The notes: generated by a model not told the origin, from the sequence alone. A stretch of 64,000 bases of DNA from Aureispira sp. CCB-E (GCF_031326345.1 NZ_CP133671.1:6339001-6403000), one strand, 5' to 3'; shown: positions 44,528 to 54,217, numbered from the stretch's first letter. Numbers and translations are program-made.

Positions 44528-47491
44528 ATGCATTCAAATCGACTATTTTTAGTTCCTTTTCTTTTGAATATCGGATTATTATTACCGAACTACATGCAAG
44601 CGCAGTTGGTCAACATGGAAGAAACTTGGCAAGAGTTTTTAGGTAATCAAAAAACATCGAATGTATCCAAGTTGGTGAAGCCTGAGAAATCTCAACCAGC
44701 CAACTATATCAAATACTCTCTGATGTATGCCAACTCGTATTTTTGTGCTGATAATCTTCCTAGTGCCGACAAAATGATGCGAGAAATTGAGTCCATGGGC
44801 ACGGCTGTCCAAGACAAAGTCCCAGGGTTCAAGGAGCGTTATGAATTAATGAAGGTAAAAATTAAAGCATATAAAGACTTGGTTCCAATTTGGCAACGCT
44901 TCTTAAATGACAAAAGCAGTGTGACGCGCAAAGATATTGCAGCCGTTCCAGAAGCCAAAACGGTTTGCGAAAAAGGAACGCTTTGCAAGTTCTTTTATAT
45001 GACGGCACATGCTTACTATTGTGAAGCCAACCTTAAAGATGCGAGAAATCATTTTGAAAACCGTGTTTTGAAATTGGCTAAAACAAGTTTTGATCCGAAA
45101 AGTGTCGAGGGATTAAATGAGGAAATTGAAATGATGAAATCCCTCTGGGCAGGTATTGATGCGCTCAATCCTGTATGGACTAAGTTTATAGAAACCGATC
45201 AGTCACCAGGTTTTGAAACAGACATTCCTGTCATTGGTTGCTACACGGTTCCCAATATCAAAGTTTGTCTTTTAAAAGCTGCTGCTGATTTTTGTAATAC
45301 AGGTTCCGAAATGTTGGCCAAGATCAAAGAGCTTCAAGCTAGTATGTCGCATGATGTGCCTGGAGATGTGGCGGATAAGATAGCATGGTTGGAAGCAGAG
45401 GTCAACAAAAGTGATCAAGGTTTAGCCAATTTAAATAGCATTTGGGCTAAATTTACACCAAAAGAAAAATTGCCTAGTGGTGCCCAATACGAGCATGTAT
45501 TTATTTGTGATCGTTCCGCAGAAGTAAAAGCCTATTTAATGGATGGCTTGAGCAATCCTTGTACAGAAGGTCAAAATGCCTTGGATAGCATTGCGAGAAT
45601 TCGCAAAGACCACCAACCGTCTTTGGATGATGTCACGACCTCTAAGTTAAAGAAGCTTAAAAATTTGGTTAGCAATGAAGCAGCAGAATTAACTAAATTA
45701 AATAAAGCTTGGGAAGATTTTTTACCAGACAATAAATTATCTGGTAAAGCTGACTTTGGATACGAATATTGTGATAAAGCAGCTGTTGCCAAAGCTTATA
45801 CAATGGATGGGATTCTAAATATCTGTGAACGAGGTCAACAACGTTTGGACGACTTGGAAAAACTCAAAGCAGAATATAGCCCTGAATTAACTTCTAAAAC
45901 AACTGCTAAGATCGACTTTTTGCAAAAAGAGGTCGCTCGATTGACACAAGAAGCTGCTGATTTAAAAAAGGCTTGGGACTATTTGCTAGCTAATAAAGAG
46001 GTTAGCAAAGACTTAGAATATGAACACGAATTTATGTGTAATCGTGAAGGAGATGTACAATCCTACCTTTTAGACGGGTTTACCAATCCTTGCCAAAGTG
46101 GTCAATATGCTTTGGACGAAGCGCAGAAAGTAATTGATAAATACAATCCTAATTTGAGTAGTGCCACTCAAACTCAATTGAACCAACTCAAAGCTCGATT
46201 GAAAAATGAAAATCAAAACTTGGCGCAACTTAATAAGACTTGGAAAGACTTTGTGCCAGACGAAAAGTTGTCTAGTGACTTGGATATTGTGTTTGAGTAT
46301 TGTGATAAAATTGCTCAAGCTCGTTCCTACATCATTGATGGTACGGTTAATTTCTGTGAGAAAGGAGAACAGCGTGTCAAAGATATTTACAAACTTAGAG
46401 AGGACTATTTATTGACTTTAGACAGCGAAACGGAAGACAAATTAGAAAGTTTGGAAAACAAAGTTAAACAAGCGGCAAAAGATTTAGAAGATGTCGGCGC
46501 TGCTTGGGATTTGTATGTTGCCACAGATACGATTATGTCTTGGACAGAGGGGTATCCTGCTGTTGATACTGTTGTCCGTCACCAAATTCGTTTGGTTGAT
46601 TTCTATTGTGATAAAATCGCTCAAACCAAATCTTGGGTCATCAAAGGGTTGTTGGATCCTTGTGAAAAAGGAGATGCTTATTTGGCAAAAATCAACAACC
46701 TAAAACGCAAACATGGTTTGTCTTATGATAATGACTTAGCCTGTCAAGTTCGCCGCTTAGAAGGGAAAGCTTATCAGTGTAAATACTGGACGCTTGTGCG
46801 TGAAGCAAGGCGTGTGACCCACTTAGAAAGAGAAACCTTTGGTCCTAAGTCTGCTCAAATTATGTATGGAGAATTAAACTCTGACAAACAACCTTGCGAA
46901 ACAACAGTTGAATACGAACCATTGGGATATATTGGTGTTCGTTATATCGTGGCTCCTCACTTATGTCAAAAAACAAACTTGGCTAAAATGGGTGATCCTG
47001 AGTATTACAAAAAAATTGCTACTTGGGTTGATAATGAAGTCTTGAGCAAGTATTGTGAAGCTAGTATGCGTTGTAAGGAAGATTTTTTCATTTATTTGGA
47101 AGGGCATACCGATGGCTACCGTTTTTCTGGTCGCAAGTACGATCAATCGTTGGATATTCCCGATGGCACTCCCTATACACACTTTCTAGGAAATAAAGAT
47201 GGTACAGTAGATACACTTCAAAAAGCAACTCGTCACATTACTCGTGAGTTAAAATCAAATATGGAATTGGGTATTGCTCGTGCTTGGACAGTAAAATCAC
47301 AATTGGATTTTATGAAAGTACCTATTACTATTGGGGCGTATGAACATCCAGAAACAGAAAAAGGGGGTGAATTTAGAAAGATTGATATTGAACTAAACAT
47401 CACGAATCTATTGCTAGACTTTTATGAAAAAACATTAAAGAGACTGGTCAAAGAGTCGGGAATTGGGGAACGTCCTTCTTCGGGCTGCTAG
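44528..47491 (+). CDS. Giant exported Cys-pair repeat protein 3 (OmpA-like C-terminus)
   Basis: 987-residue protein and the longest of the three. Signal peptide MHSNRLFLVPFLLNIGLLLP ending MQAQ, N-terminal module (MEETWQEFLGN, YANSYFCADN, CEKGTLCKFFYMTA), then six Cys-pair repeats up to about residue 765 (LNSIWAKFTPKE, LNKAWEDFLPDN, LKKAWDYLLANK, LNKTWKDFVPDE among their starts). The C-terminal OmpA-like domain has YLEGHTDGYR at about 859, NMELGIARAWTVKSQLDFM, and FRKIDIELN, ending in Cys. It is close to protein 1 in the N- and C-terminal parts but carries two more repeats, so length was tuned by repeat gain or loss. A strong terminator follows. Confidence 0.85.
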   Translation: MHSNRLFLVPFLLNIGLLLPNYMQAQLVNMEETWQEFLGNQKTSNVSKLVKPEKSQPANYIKYSLMYANSYFCADNLPSADKMMREIESMGTAVQDKVPGFKERYELMKVKIKAYKDLVPIWQRFLNDKSSVTRKDIAAVPEAKTVCEKGTLCKFFYMTAHAYYCEANLKDARNHFENRVLKLAKTSFDPKSVEGLNEEIEMMKSLWAGIDALNPVWTKFIETDQSPGFETDIPVIGCYTVPNIKVCLLKAAADFCNTGSEMLAKIKELQASMSHDVPGDVADKIAWLEAEVNKSDQGLANLNSIWAKFTPKEKLPSGAQYEHVFICDRSAEVKAYLMDGLSNPCTEGQNALDSIARIRKDHQPSLDDVTTSKLKKLKNLVSNEAAELTKLNKAWEDFLPDNKLSGKADFGYEYCDKAAVAKAYTMDGILNICERGQQRLDDLEKLKAEYSPELTSKTTAKIDFLQKEVARLTQEAADLKKAWDYLLANKEVSKDLEYEHEFMCNREGDVQSYLLDGFTNPCQSGQYALDEAQKVIDKYNPNLSSATQTQLNQLKARLKNENQNLAQLNKTWKDFVPDEKLSSDLDIVFEYCDKIAQARSYIIDGTVNFCEKGEQRVKDIYKLREDYLLTLDSETEDKLESLENKVKQAAKDLEDVGAAWDLYVATDTIMSWTEGYPAVDTVVRHQIRLVDFYCDKIAQTKSWVIKGLLDPCEKGDAYLAKINNLKRKHGLSYDNDLACQVRRLEGKAYQCKYWTLVREARRVTHLERETFGPKSAQIMYGELNSDKQPCETTVEYEPLGYIGVRYIVAPHLCQKTNLAKMGDPEYYKKIATWVDNEVLSKYCEASMRCKEDFFIYLEGHTDGYRFSGRKYDQSLDIPDGTPYTHFLGNKDGTVDTLQKATRHITRELKSNMELGIARAWTVKSQLDFMKVPITIGAYEHPETEKGGEFRKIDIELNITNLLLDFYEKTLKRLVKESGIGERPSSGC

Positions 47492-47600
47492 TTGCCTCAT
47501 TGTTCAACAACAATTTAATATTCTATTAATTCATATTAAAATCGTACTTTAGCTGCTGTTTTGCAAACAGCATTTTACTAAAAAACTGATCCAATAATTT

Positions 47601-47667
47601 AAATGTTGAAGTTTGAACGACAAGTCATTGCTAATTAGCAGCTTGTTCAAACTTCAACATTTTTTAT
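47601..47667 (+). terminator. Terminator after Cys-repeat gene 3
   Basis: AAATGTTGAAGTTTGAAC (47601-47618) and GTTCAAACTTCAACATTT (47645-47662) are a perfect 18-bp stem, extended by ACAAG/CTTG with one bulge. The Ts at the end of the stem form the tract. Confidence 0.9.
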
Positions 47668-47749
47668 TCTATTGTTTTCTCTAGCAATAGACCACCATGT
47701 ACTAATCAATATGTAATCGTTTACAGAAATTACCAAATCAATAATTATT

Positions 47750-48727
47750 ATGAAAAAAACAATCCTGCTGCTAGTCTTATTAATCCCGTTTCAATGGCTT
47801 ATAGGGCAAGACTTAAAGCTGGCAACTTTTAATTGTGAATTTTTACTCAAACGAAAAGTTCATATGAAATATGGTCTACCTTATGACATGAAATATGCCT
47901 CAAGAGATGCCAAGCAAGAATGGAAAGACGATCGTTATAGACAAAAAAAATTTGAAGAAGCAACTAAAAAGGTTGCGGCACACCTCAAAACTATTAATGC
48001 GGATGTTTTAGGCTTAACAGAGGTTGGTAATACTTCTGAAGTTCAGCTTCTCGTAGAAACATTAAAAAAAGAAGGATTGGAGTATAAATACTGGAAAGTC
48101 TGCAAATCGCATGATTCTGCTACAGGGCAACATGTCGCTTTCTTGTCTAAATATGAGTTAACTGATATTGTCCCAGCTTTTCCCAATCGAGGTTTATATT
48201 TTGTCGAATCTGACCAAGACGAGGTAGAAGAAACAGGAATTAGTAAAGGGATGAAAGCAACAATTAGCTACAAAGGTACTCCCATTCATTTATTTTTATT
48301 TCATCTTAAATCAGAGCGAGGCGGAGAAGATAGCGACCAACGCCGCTTGATGCAAGCCGAAATTGCTCGACGAGTGATGATTCCTTATCTACAAAAAGAG
48401 GAACACGTGGTTGTTATGGGAGATTTAAATAGTGAAAGACGACACCCTGCTTTATTGACCATTCGAGGATTTAAAGACATTCAAACGGAATTGATACAAA
48501 CAGGCGATAGTTATTATTTTGAAGATTATACCACAAGATGGACGTATAGTTACAAAGGGCAACAAGAACAAATTGACCATATTTTACTCTCTTTGAGTCT
48601 TAAAAATGCTTGTAAACACAACAATCCCAAACAAAAACAATGGGGAATTAAAACCTCTATCCTCCCCACCAATAACGAAGAAATATCTGACCACAATGCC
48701 TTGATTGTGGAACTTAATTTCAAGTAA
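47750..48727 (+). CDS. Secreted endonuclease/exonuclease/phosphatase-family protein
   Basis: 325-residue protein with signal peptide MKKTILLLVLLIPFQWLIGQ. The Mg-dependent EEP fold is recognisable by its motifs in order: FNCEFLL, GLTEVGN, FHLKSERGG, VVMGDLNSER, DHILLSL and ISDHNALIVE. These residues make up the metal and phosphate-cleaving site of DNase I-like enzymes. The protein is exported, so it may degrade extracellular DNA or phosphoesters for nutrition; the exact substrate cannot be read from sequence. It is monocistronic, with a perfect 15-bp hairpin terminator behind it. Confidence 0.92.
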   Translation: MKKTILLLVLLIPFQWLIGQDLKLATFNCEFLLKRKVHMKYGLPYDMKYASRDAKQEWKDDRYRQKKFEEATKKVAAHLKTINADVLGLTEVGNTSEVQLLVETLKKEGLEYKYWKVCKSHDSATGQHVAFLSKYELTDIVPAFPNRGLYFVESDQDEVEETGISKGMKATISYKGTPIHLFLFHLKSERGGEDSDQRRLMQAEIARRVMIPYLQKEEHVVVMGDLNSERRHPALLTIRGFKDIQTELIQTGDSYYFEDYTTRWTYSYKGQQEQIDHILLSLSLKNACKHNNPKQKQWGIKTSILPTNNEEISDHNALIVELNFK

Positions 48728-48750
48728 AACCTGATCTGTTCTAATATTAG

Positions 48751-48795
48751 ATAGGAGACTCGTACTAACTAATCGTACGAGTCTCCTATTTTTTT
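48751..48795 (+). terminator. Terminator of the EEP nuclease-family gene
   Basis: ATAGGAGACTCGTAC (48751-48765) pairs perfectly with GTACGAGTCTCCTAT (48775-48789), then seven Ts. Confidence 0.93.
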
Positions 48796-48816
48796 AGTGA
48801 AAGAACTATTGGACTG

Positions 48817-51600
48817 TTACTTAAAATACTCTGAAGGCTTTTTGCCAAAACGCTTGACATAATTTTTGGAAAAATGACGCGTAGACATAAAACCAATAGA
48901 ATAAGACACCTCTTTTACTGTACGACAAGCACCTTCCTCTAACAAACGTCTAGCTTCTTGCAGACGAATTTCATTGATAAACTTTAAAGGTGTTAACCCT
49001 ACATGAGTTTGCATAAAACGATACAATTGGCGTTTGCTTACAGCCACTGCTCTTGCCAAATCATCTACAGTAAATTCTGTCTCATCAATATTTTTAAGTA
49101 CAACCGCTCTTGCTTCCTCTATTTTTTCACGAGCAGCAATCGACGATGCCGATTCCTTTTCGACAACCGATGTATTGGTATCTGTAACTGATGTCGCTTT
49201 TTCGTCCTCTTTCTCTTCAATCGTCTCATTTGCTTTTTGCTGCCAATCTCTTCGAACCAAAGCGTTCTCAATCAGTCTTTTAACATGAATATTCAACTCA
49301 TCGACAGAGAATGGTTTCGTCAAATATTCATCAACACCAATCGTCAATGCCTTGAGTTTGCTAGCTTCACCAGATTTAGCAGTCAAAACAATAACGGGCA
49401 AATTATTGCCCCAAGAAGCCGCTTTGATATGCTCTAACAATTCATACCCATCCATTTCAGGCATCATTAAGTCGGTAATAACTAAATCAAATGAATGTCC
49501 CCCCTCTTGTTTCAAGAGATTCAATGCAACCAAACCATTTTCGGCTAATGAAATATCATAATCTGCCCCCAAAATCATTTTAATAAACGCAGCCATATCG
49601 TTATTGTCCTCAACTACCAAAATACGAGGTTGGTCACTTTTAGGGCTTGGCGATACAACAGAAGTGCCCTCTTTCACATCCTTGGTCTCTTCTAACAAGT
49701 TGTTTTCAATCACCAAAGGATTGACAGGTACTACTGTCGGTTGGGATACAATTTCTTCTATTTTCGGCATCAAAAAGGAAAATGTAGTTCCCTCGTTGAG
49801 AATGCTGCGTACATAAATTTCAAATCCTTGCAAAGAAGCCAACTCTTGTGCTAATGCAAGTCCTACGCCCGAACCAGAAACAGCTCTTTTTTCAGCCTCT
49901 TTGGTTTGATAAAACCGTTTAAACACATACGGCAAATCTTCTGCCTTGATACCAATACCAGTATCTTTGACCTCTACTTTGATTGCTGTTCCAACATCTG
50001 TTACAGCCAACGTAATGGCGCCATCATCCATTGTATATTTAAAAGCATTAGAGAGTAAATTATTGATAATCTTCTCCATTTTAGAAGTATCAAAATCCAC
50101 CAATAAGTTATAATCAACATTATACTCTAATTGATAATTGATATTTCTATAACTTGTCTGTACTTTAAAATTATTATAAATGTTGACGATAAAAGAATGG
50201 AGGTGATTCGTTTGTCTTCTCACTTCTAACTTATTTGAATTCAGTTTTGCCAAATCCATAATATCATCAATATACTTCAACACCTTCTTACTATTCCTCA
50301 AAACCATGTCTAAAGACTCGCGTGTTTCTGTTTCCTCCATGCTTCCATGAGGCTGTTTTAAAATAGCAGAGACAGGTCCTACAATCAATGAGAGAGGCGT
50401 TCTAAATTCGTGAGAAATATTGGTAAACAAGCGATTTTTCGCTAATACGGCTTCTTCTGCGGTTTCCTTTGCCTTTCGCAACTCTTCTTCGTACTTTCTT
50501 TGCGTTCTTTTTAATCTAATATTTTGAATAATAGTTCCATAAGTAGATAAGAAAGGTGCTAGCGTTTCTGCCAATAGATCTTTGTAGCCAATAACATTGG
50601 ACAATCCCAAAATTCCCACTATTTTATTATTGTGTGTAATTGGAAATCCCAAAAAATGCTTTAATTCTAAATATTTTTGAGGAATTTTATCCGACAAGAT
50701 ATACGTTTCTTCTTTTAGAATTTTATCTAGTAATGGTTTTAATATAGACTGCCCATTTTTTTGCCAGTTGGTATCATGCAGCAAATCTCCTTGCTCCAAA
50801 GCACCTTTTGTATCCATAACCGTCAATGCTTCTAAAGCGATCTGATCTTCTTTATGAATTAACTCAGCAATAAATCCATATTGACTACTCGTGATTGCCA
50901 ACAATTGCTTAAGCAATGTATCAAAAGAATATTCGGCTTGTTCTTCCAACAAAAAACCAGATTGAAATTCTTTTATCATTGCCAGTAAATCTCGATTTTC
51001 CTCTGCACTTTTTTTGGCCAGTGCCAATTCTTTGGTCTTCTTATCTGCAAGTTCCTGTTCTTCCTCATAACGTTTTTTCATAAAACGTGTTGTTAATGTC
51101 ACTAATACAATCATTGCGACAAACACAATACAAGTATCTATGGCTTGGTGCTTGAAACTGGGGTATGAGGCAACCCAAGTAGGATTTAATTGCTCTACAG
51201 CAATTGTAACTAGTGTAAACAGCCCAACAACAACTCCTACTCTCCAATATTGGTTATTAGGATCTGTCACAATATAAATCATCAAAAGCGCCAAATTAAA
51301 TGCAATTGTTGGTCCCAACAAGCCTCCCATCCCAAACCACAAAAACACAGAACTTATCTGCGTAATCAACACAACAGGCCAAAATAAAAACGTAAAATTC
51401 TCTATTTTCTTTAATAAAAAATAAATTCCTATAGCTGTTGTCCCCATGATAACATCTGCAACAATAGGCAACCATGACATACTGATATACAAATTGGTTA
51501 CTAAGCGTACGAAAATAATACCTAGTCCATAGAGACAAATGGACTGCAATAGCTTTCTATCTGGTTCTTTATATAAAATAGGTTTTTGTTGTTGTGACAT
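48817..51600 (-). CDS. Hybrid histidine kinase with AraC-type output (HTCS-like)
   Basis: 927-residue one-protein two-component system. Order: about six N-terminal membrane helices (about 20-170), coiled-coil linker, GAF-like domain (about 210-360), HisKA with His397 (NISHEFRTPLSLIVGP), HATPase (NNLLSNAFKYT, KDTGIGI, GSGVGLAL), receiver with Asp710 (LVITDLMMPEMDG), and AraC helix-turn-helix pair at the end (VSKRQLYRFMQT, EVSYSIGFMSTRHFSKNYVK). It can sense, relay phosphate and bind DNA itself. The ATG at 51600 is used; a TTG 24 bp upstream is less likely. It follows a sister kinase on the same strand, separated by 81 bp that include a (TG)10 tract. Confidence 0.95.
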   Translation of the reverse strand: MSQQQKPILYKEPDRKLLQSICLYGLGIIFVRLVTNLYISMSWLPIVADVIMGTTAIGIYFLLKKIENFTFLFWPVVLITQISSVFLWFGMGGLLGPTIAFNLALLMIYIVTDPNNQYWRVGVVVGLFTLVTIAVEQLNPTWVASYPSFKHQAIDTCIVFVAMIVLVTLTTRFMKKRYEEEQELADKKTKELALAKKSAEENRDLLAMIKEFQSGFLLEEQAEYSFDTLLKQLLAITSSQYGFIAELIHKEDQIALEALTVMDTKGALEQGDLLHDTNWQKNGQSILKPLLDKILKEETYILSDKIPQKYLELKHFLGFPITHNNKIVGILGLSNVIGYKDLLAETLAPFLSTYGTIIQNIRLKRTQRKYEEELRKAKETAEEAVLAKNRLFTNISHEFRTPLSLIVGPVSAILKQPHGSMEETETRESLDMVLRNSKKVLKYIDDIMDLAKLNSNKLEVRRQTNHLHSFIVNIYNNFKVQTSYRNINYQLEYNVDYNLLVDFDTSKMEKIINNLLSNAFKYTMDDGAITLAVTDVGTAIKVEVKDTGIGIKAEDLPYVFKRFYQTKEAEKRAVSGSGVGLALAQELASLQGFEIYVRSILNEGTTFSFLMPKIEEIVSQPTVVPVNPLVIENNLLEETKDVKEGTSVVSPSPKSDQPRILVVEDNNDMAAFIKMILGADYDISLAENGLVALNLLKQEGGHSFDLVITDLMMPEMDGYELLEHIKAASWGNNLPVIVLTAKSGEASKLKALTIGVDEYLTKPFSVDELNIHVKRLIENALVRRDWQQKANETIEEKEDEKATSVTDTNTSVVEKESASSIAAREKIEEARAVVLKNIDETEFTVDDLARAVAVSKRQLYRFMQTHVGLTPLKFINEIRLQEARRLLEEGACRTVKEVSYSIGFMSTRHFSKNYVKRFGKKPSEYFK

Positions 51601-51645
51601 AGCTTTGGTGTAGTGATTGATCAATGTAGTATGGTATCTATAAAA

Positions 51646-51666
51646 TGTGTGTGTGTGTGTGTGTGT
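51646..51666. repeat. (TG)10 dinucleotide microsatellite
   Basis: Twenty-one bases of alternating TG lie in the 81-bp gap between the two kinase genes, 46-66 bp upstream of the 48817-51600 gene's ATG. Such tracts change length by slippage, which could alter expression of the downstream gene. Confidence 0.9.
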
Positions 51667-51681
51667 AATAAAAACCTGTTG

Positions 51682-53979
51682 CTAGCTCTTCAGTTTTCTT
51701 CTTTGATGATAATTTTGTATCAAATGCTGAACAGTAGCAAGCAATTCATCAATTGAAAAAGGCTTGGTTAAATACTCATCCACTCCTATTCTAAGTGCAT
51801 TTAGTCGACTATCCTTTTCATGCTTGGCCGTTAATACAATAACGGGTACATCTACGTTAGGAGCTTGTCCTTTTATCTTTTCCAAGAGTTCAAATCCATC
51901 CATTTCAGGCATCATTAAATCGGTAATAACTAAACTTAATTGACTTCCTCTATTTTGTATGGTTTGCCAACCTTTTAAACCATTTTCCGTTAATATCACA
52001 GCATACTCATCTTGCAGTATTTTTTTTAGAAATAGTCGCATGTCATAATTATCCTCTACGATTAAGATAGTATCTTTTTCTCCCTCTACAGTTGTCGCAA
52101 TTTTTGAAATGGGTTCTTTTGAAGTAATTGTCGAAGTTACAGGGACATAAGAATCAGGCAAACGATAGGGCAAATTAAAAGAGAAACAAGATCCTTCTGA
52201 TAAGGTACTTTCTACATTTATATCAATACCTTGAATATCCGCCAATTCTTTGACCAAAGCCAAACCAACTCCTGTTCCTGCAAAAATCGTTTCGCCTTCT
52301 CCTTTTACTTGATAAAAACGATTGAATATATAAGGTAAATGTTCTTCAGGTATTCCTATTCCTGTATCCTCTACTTTAATTTTAATTGCTTGCCCTACAA
52401 CCAAAACACTCAATACAATCCGCCCTCCATCCTTTGTATATTTAAAAGCATTGGACAACAAATTATTAATAATCTTTTCTATTTTCTTAGCGTCCAGTGG
52501 AACAACCAACTTTTTATCTACTTGGTAGTTAAGCGTATAATTAATATCCCTGTAAGCAACTTCTGTTTTAAATAAGGTATATAAGTTTTGAATAAATGGA
52601 AACAAAACAACAGGTTCGGTCTCTATTTTAAGTTCATTGGAATTTAGTTTTGCTAAATCCATAATATCTTCAATATACTCCAACATTTTCCTACCATTCT
52701 TCTGCATAATTCCTAGATAGCTTCTCATTTCCCCTTCGTTCAGTTCTGCGATGGGTTTCTTCATGAGAAGATCAATAGGGCCTAAAATTAAAGATAGTGG
52801 TGTTTTTAATTCGTGAGAGATATTGGTTAAAAATTGAGACTTTAATCGGTTCGAGTATTCTGCCAACTCTTTGGCCTCCTTCAATTCATTTTCGTAAGTT
52901 CTTTGTTTTCTTTTAAGTCGAATATTTTGCAAGATAGAGCCATAAGTAGACAAAAAAGGAGATAACAAATGAACCAATTCTTCGTCATACCCTCCTGCTC
53001 TATTGGCAATTCCAATAACGCCCACTGTTTCATAATGGTACGTTACACGAATACCTAAGAAATTACGAATTAGTTGTTTATTTTCTATGGTATTCGCTGT
53101 TTTTAGAGTAGCTGCATCGTTAATGATTACATAGTTCTCTGCCTCCATAATATAAGGAAACAAACGATCTAGCACTTTGCCTGAAATATCTGATTGAGTT
53201 GTAGAGAAGGCATGAATTTCCAAATTAGAAGCATCTTCTTTTAAAATAACCTCTCCTACAAACCCAGAAGTACTCCCTGTTAATTTGAGTAATTGAGCCA
53301 ATAAATTATCAAAAGCATTTTTCAAATCTTCTTCCAAAAAGAAATCAGACTGCAAGTCTTTTAGCATCGCTAGCAAGTCTCGTTTTTGCTCGGCTTCTTT
53401 TTTTTCAGCACTCAATTTAGCTGCATTTTTTTCTGACTCGATCCTCTCTCGTTGAATACGATCGTGCAAAAACCTTAAAGCCATTGCAATCAGACCAGTA
53501 ATATAAAGCGTAATCAAGCTATACTCCGTCCATGGTTCGATGTAGCCTCTGTCTATCCACCATTTCAAATACAAAGAAATTATGATCGCAACGACAATGA
53601 CGGCTATTGTCACCCCCAATATTAACCGCTGATAGTGTTTTTGTTTGGTCCAAAGCCCATACAACAAGATTACCAGCAAGTAACTTGGTGCCAACATGCT
53701 GTCCATCTGATTAAAACTTAACCACAATACAGCTACAAAAATTTGAGTTGTTATGATAAAAGGTAAAATTAACTTTAGGTAAGCTTTCTTGTACTTCGAT
53801 AAATAGAAAAAACAAAGTAGCAGTAACAATAATCCTCCATCTACGACAAACGCAGCCCATCCAAACCCTGATATAAAATGGGTTAAAAGTCGTACCCCCA
53901 CCGTACAGGCATTTGCCAAATAATTCAGGTGAAATAGTTGCTCAATGGAATCATTAGATGTTTGCTTTTGAACGCTCAA
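51682..53979 (-). CDS. Hybrid histidine kinase with receiver, no DNA-binding output
   Basis: 765-residue kinase paralogous to the next gene. It has several N-terminal membrane helices (GGLLLLLLCFFYL, LILPFIITTQIFVAVLWL, LGVTIAVIVVAIIISLYL), a GAF-like domain (about 215-355), HisKA with His389 (NISHELKTPLSLILGP), HATPase (NNLLSNAFKYT, DTGIGIPEEHLPYIFNRFYQ), and receiver Asp687 (LVITDLMMPEMDG). The protein ends shortly after the receiver (QNYHQRRKLKS), where its sister carries an AraC domain. It must pass phosphate to another protein or act through its partner. First gene of the pair on the minus strand. Family sure, signal unknown. Confidence 0.94.
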   Translation of the reverse strand: MSVQKQTSNDSIEQLFHLNYLANACTVGVRLLTHFISGFGWAAFVVDGGLLLLLLCFFYLSKYKKAYLKLILPFIITTQIFVAVLWLSFNQMDSMLAPSYLLVILLYGLWTKQKHYQRLILGVTIAVIVVAIIISLYLKWWIDRGYIEPWTEYSLITLYITGLIAMALRFLHDRIQRERIESEKNAAKLSAEKKEAEQKRDLLAMLKDLQSDFFLEEDLKNAFDNLLAQLLKLTGSTSGFVGEVILKEDASNLEIHAFSTTQSDISGKVLDRLFPYIMEAENYVIINDAATLKTANTIENKQLIRNFLGIRVTYHYETVGVIGIANRAGGYDEELVHLLSPFLSTYGSILQNIRLKRKQRTYENELKEAKELAEYSNRLKSQFLTNISHELKTPLSLILGPIDLLMKKPIAELNEGEMRSYLGIMQKNGRKMLEYIEDIMDLAKLNSNELKIETEPVVLFPFIQNLYTLFKTEVAYRDINYTLNYQVDKKLVVPLDAKKIEKIINNLLSNAFKYTKDGGRIVLSVLVVGQAIKIKVEDTGIGIPEEHLPYIFNRFYQVKGEGETIFAGTGVGLALVKELADIQGIDINVESTLSEGSCFSFNLPYRLPDSYVPVTSTITSKEPISKIATTVEGEKDTILIVEDNYDMRLFLKKILQDEYAVILTENGLKGWQTIQNRGSQLSLVITDLMMPEMDGFELLEKIKGQAPNVDVPVIVLTAKHEKDSRLNALRIGVDEYLTKPFSIDELLATVQHLIQNYHQRRKLKS

Positions 53980-54078
53980 ATTAGTGTTGTCTTTATAGAT
54001 GATAAAATTAACGTGGTGTCATTTGGGGGAGGTGCAAAAAAGAAACGACATTGCTATATATTGTTTAATAATAACTAA

Positions 54079-54217
54079 TACTCCGTTAATTTTTTAGTTT
54101 TTCTATAAAAAACATAAAAAATCACCTTGCATTAGTTTGATTATCAGCTTTTTAGCACCAAAATCAACAAAACTATATTCTACTGATAATCAAACTAATA
54201 CGATTTTTAACAGAGTA
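54079..54217. repeat. Family A inverted-repeat element, copy A4 (reverse orientation)
   Basis: Ends TACTCCGTT (54079-54087) and AACAGAGTA (54209-54217) pair with one mismatch. The interior is the reverse complement of A3's order: GCATTAGTTTGATTATCAG comes first and CTGATAATCAAACTAAT last. It lies upstream of the kinase genes. Confidence 0.7.

Noticed and set aside
39057-47491. Idea that the three giant repeat proteins are T9SS cargo or the known grappling-hook or rhapidosome proteins of Saprospiria
   Set aside because: No C-terminal T9SS sorting domain is present, and I cannot link the repeats to those structures from sequence alone.
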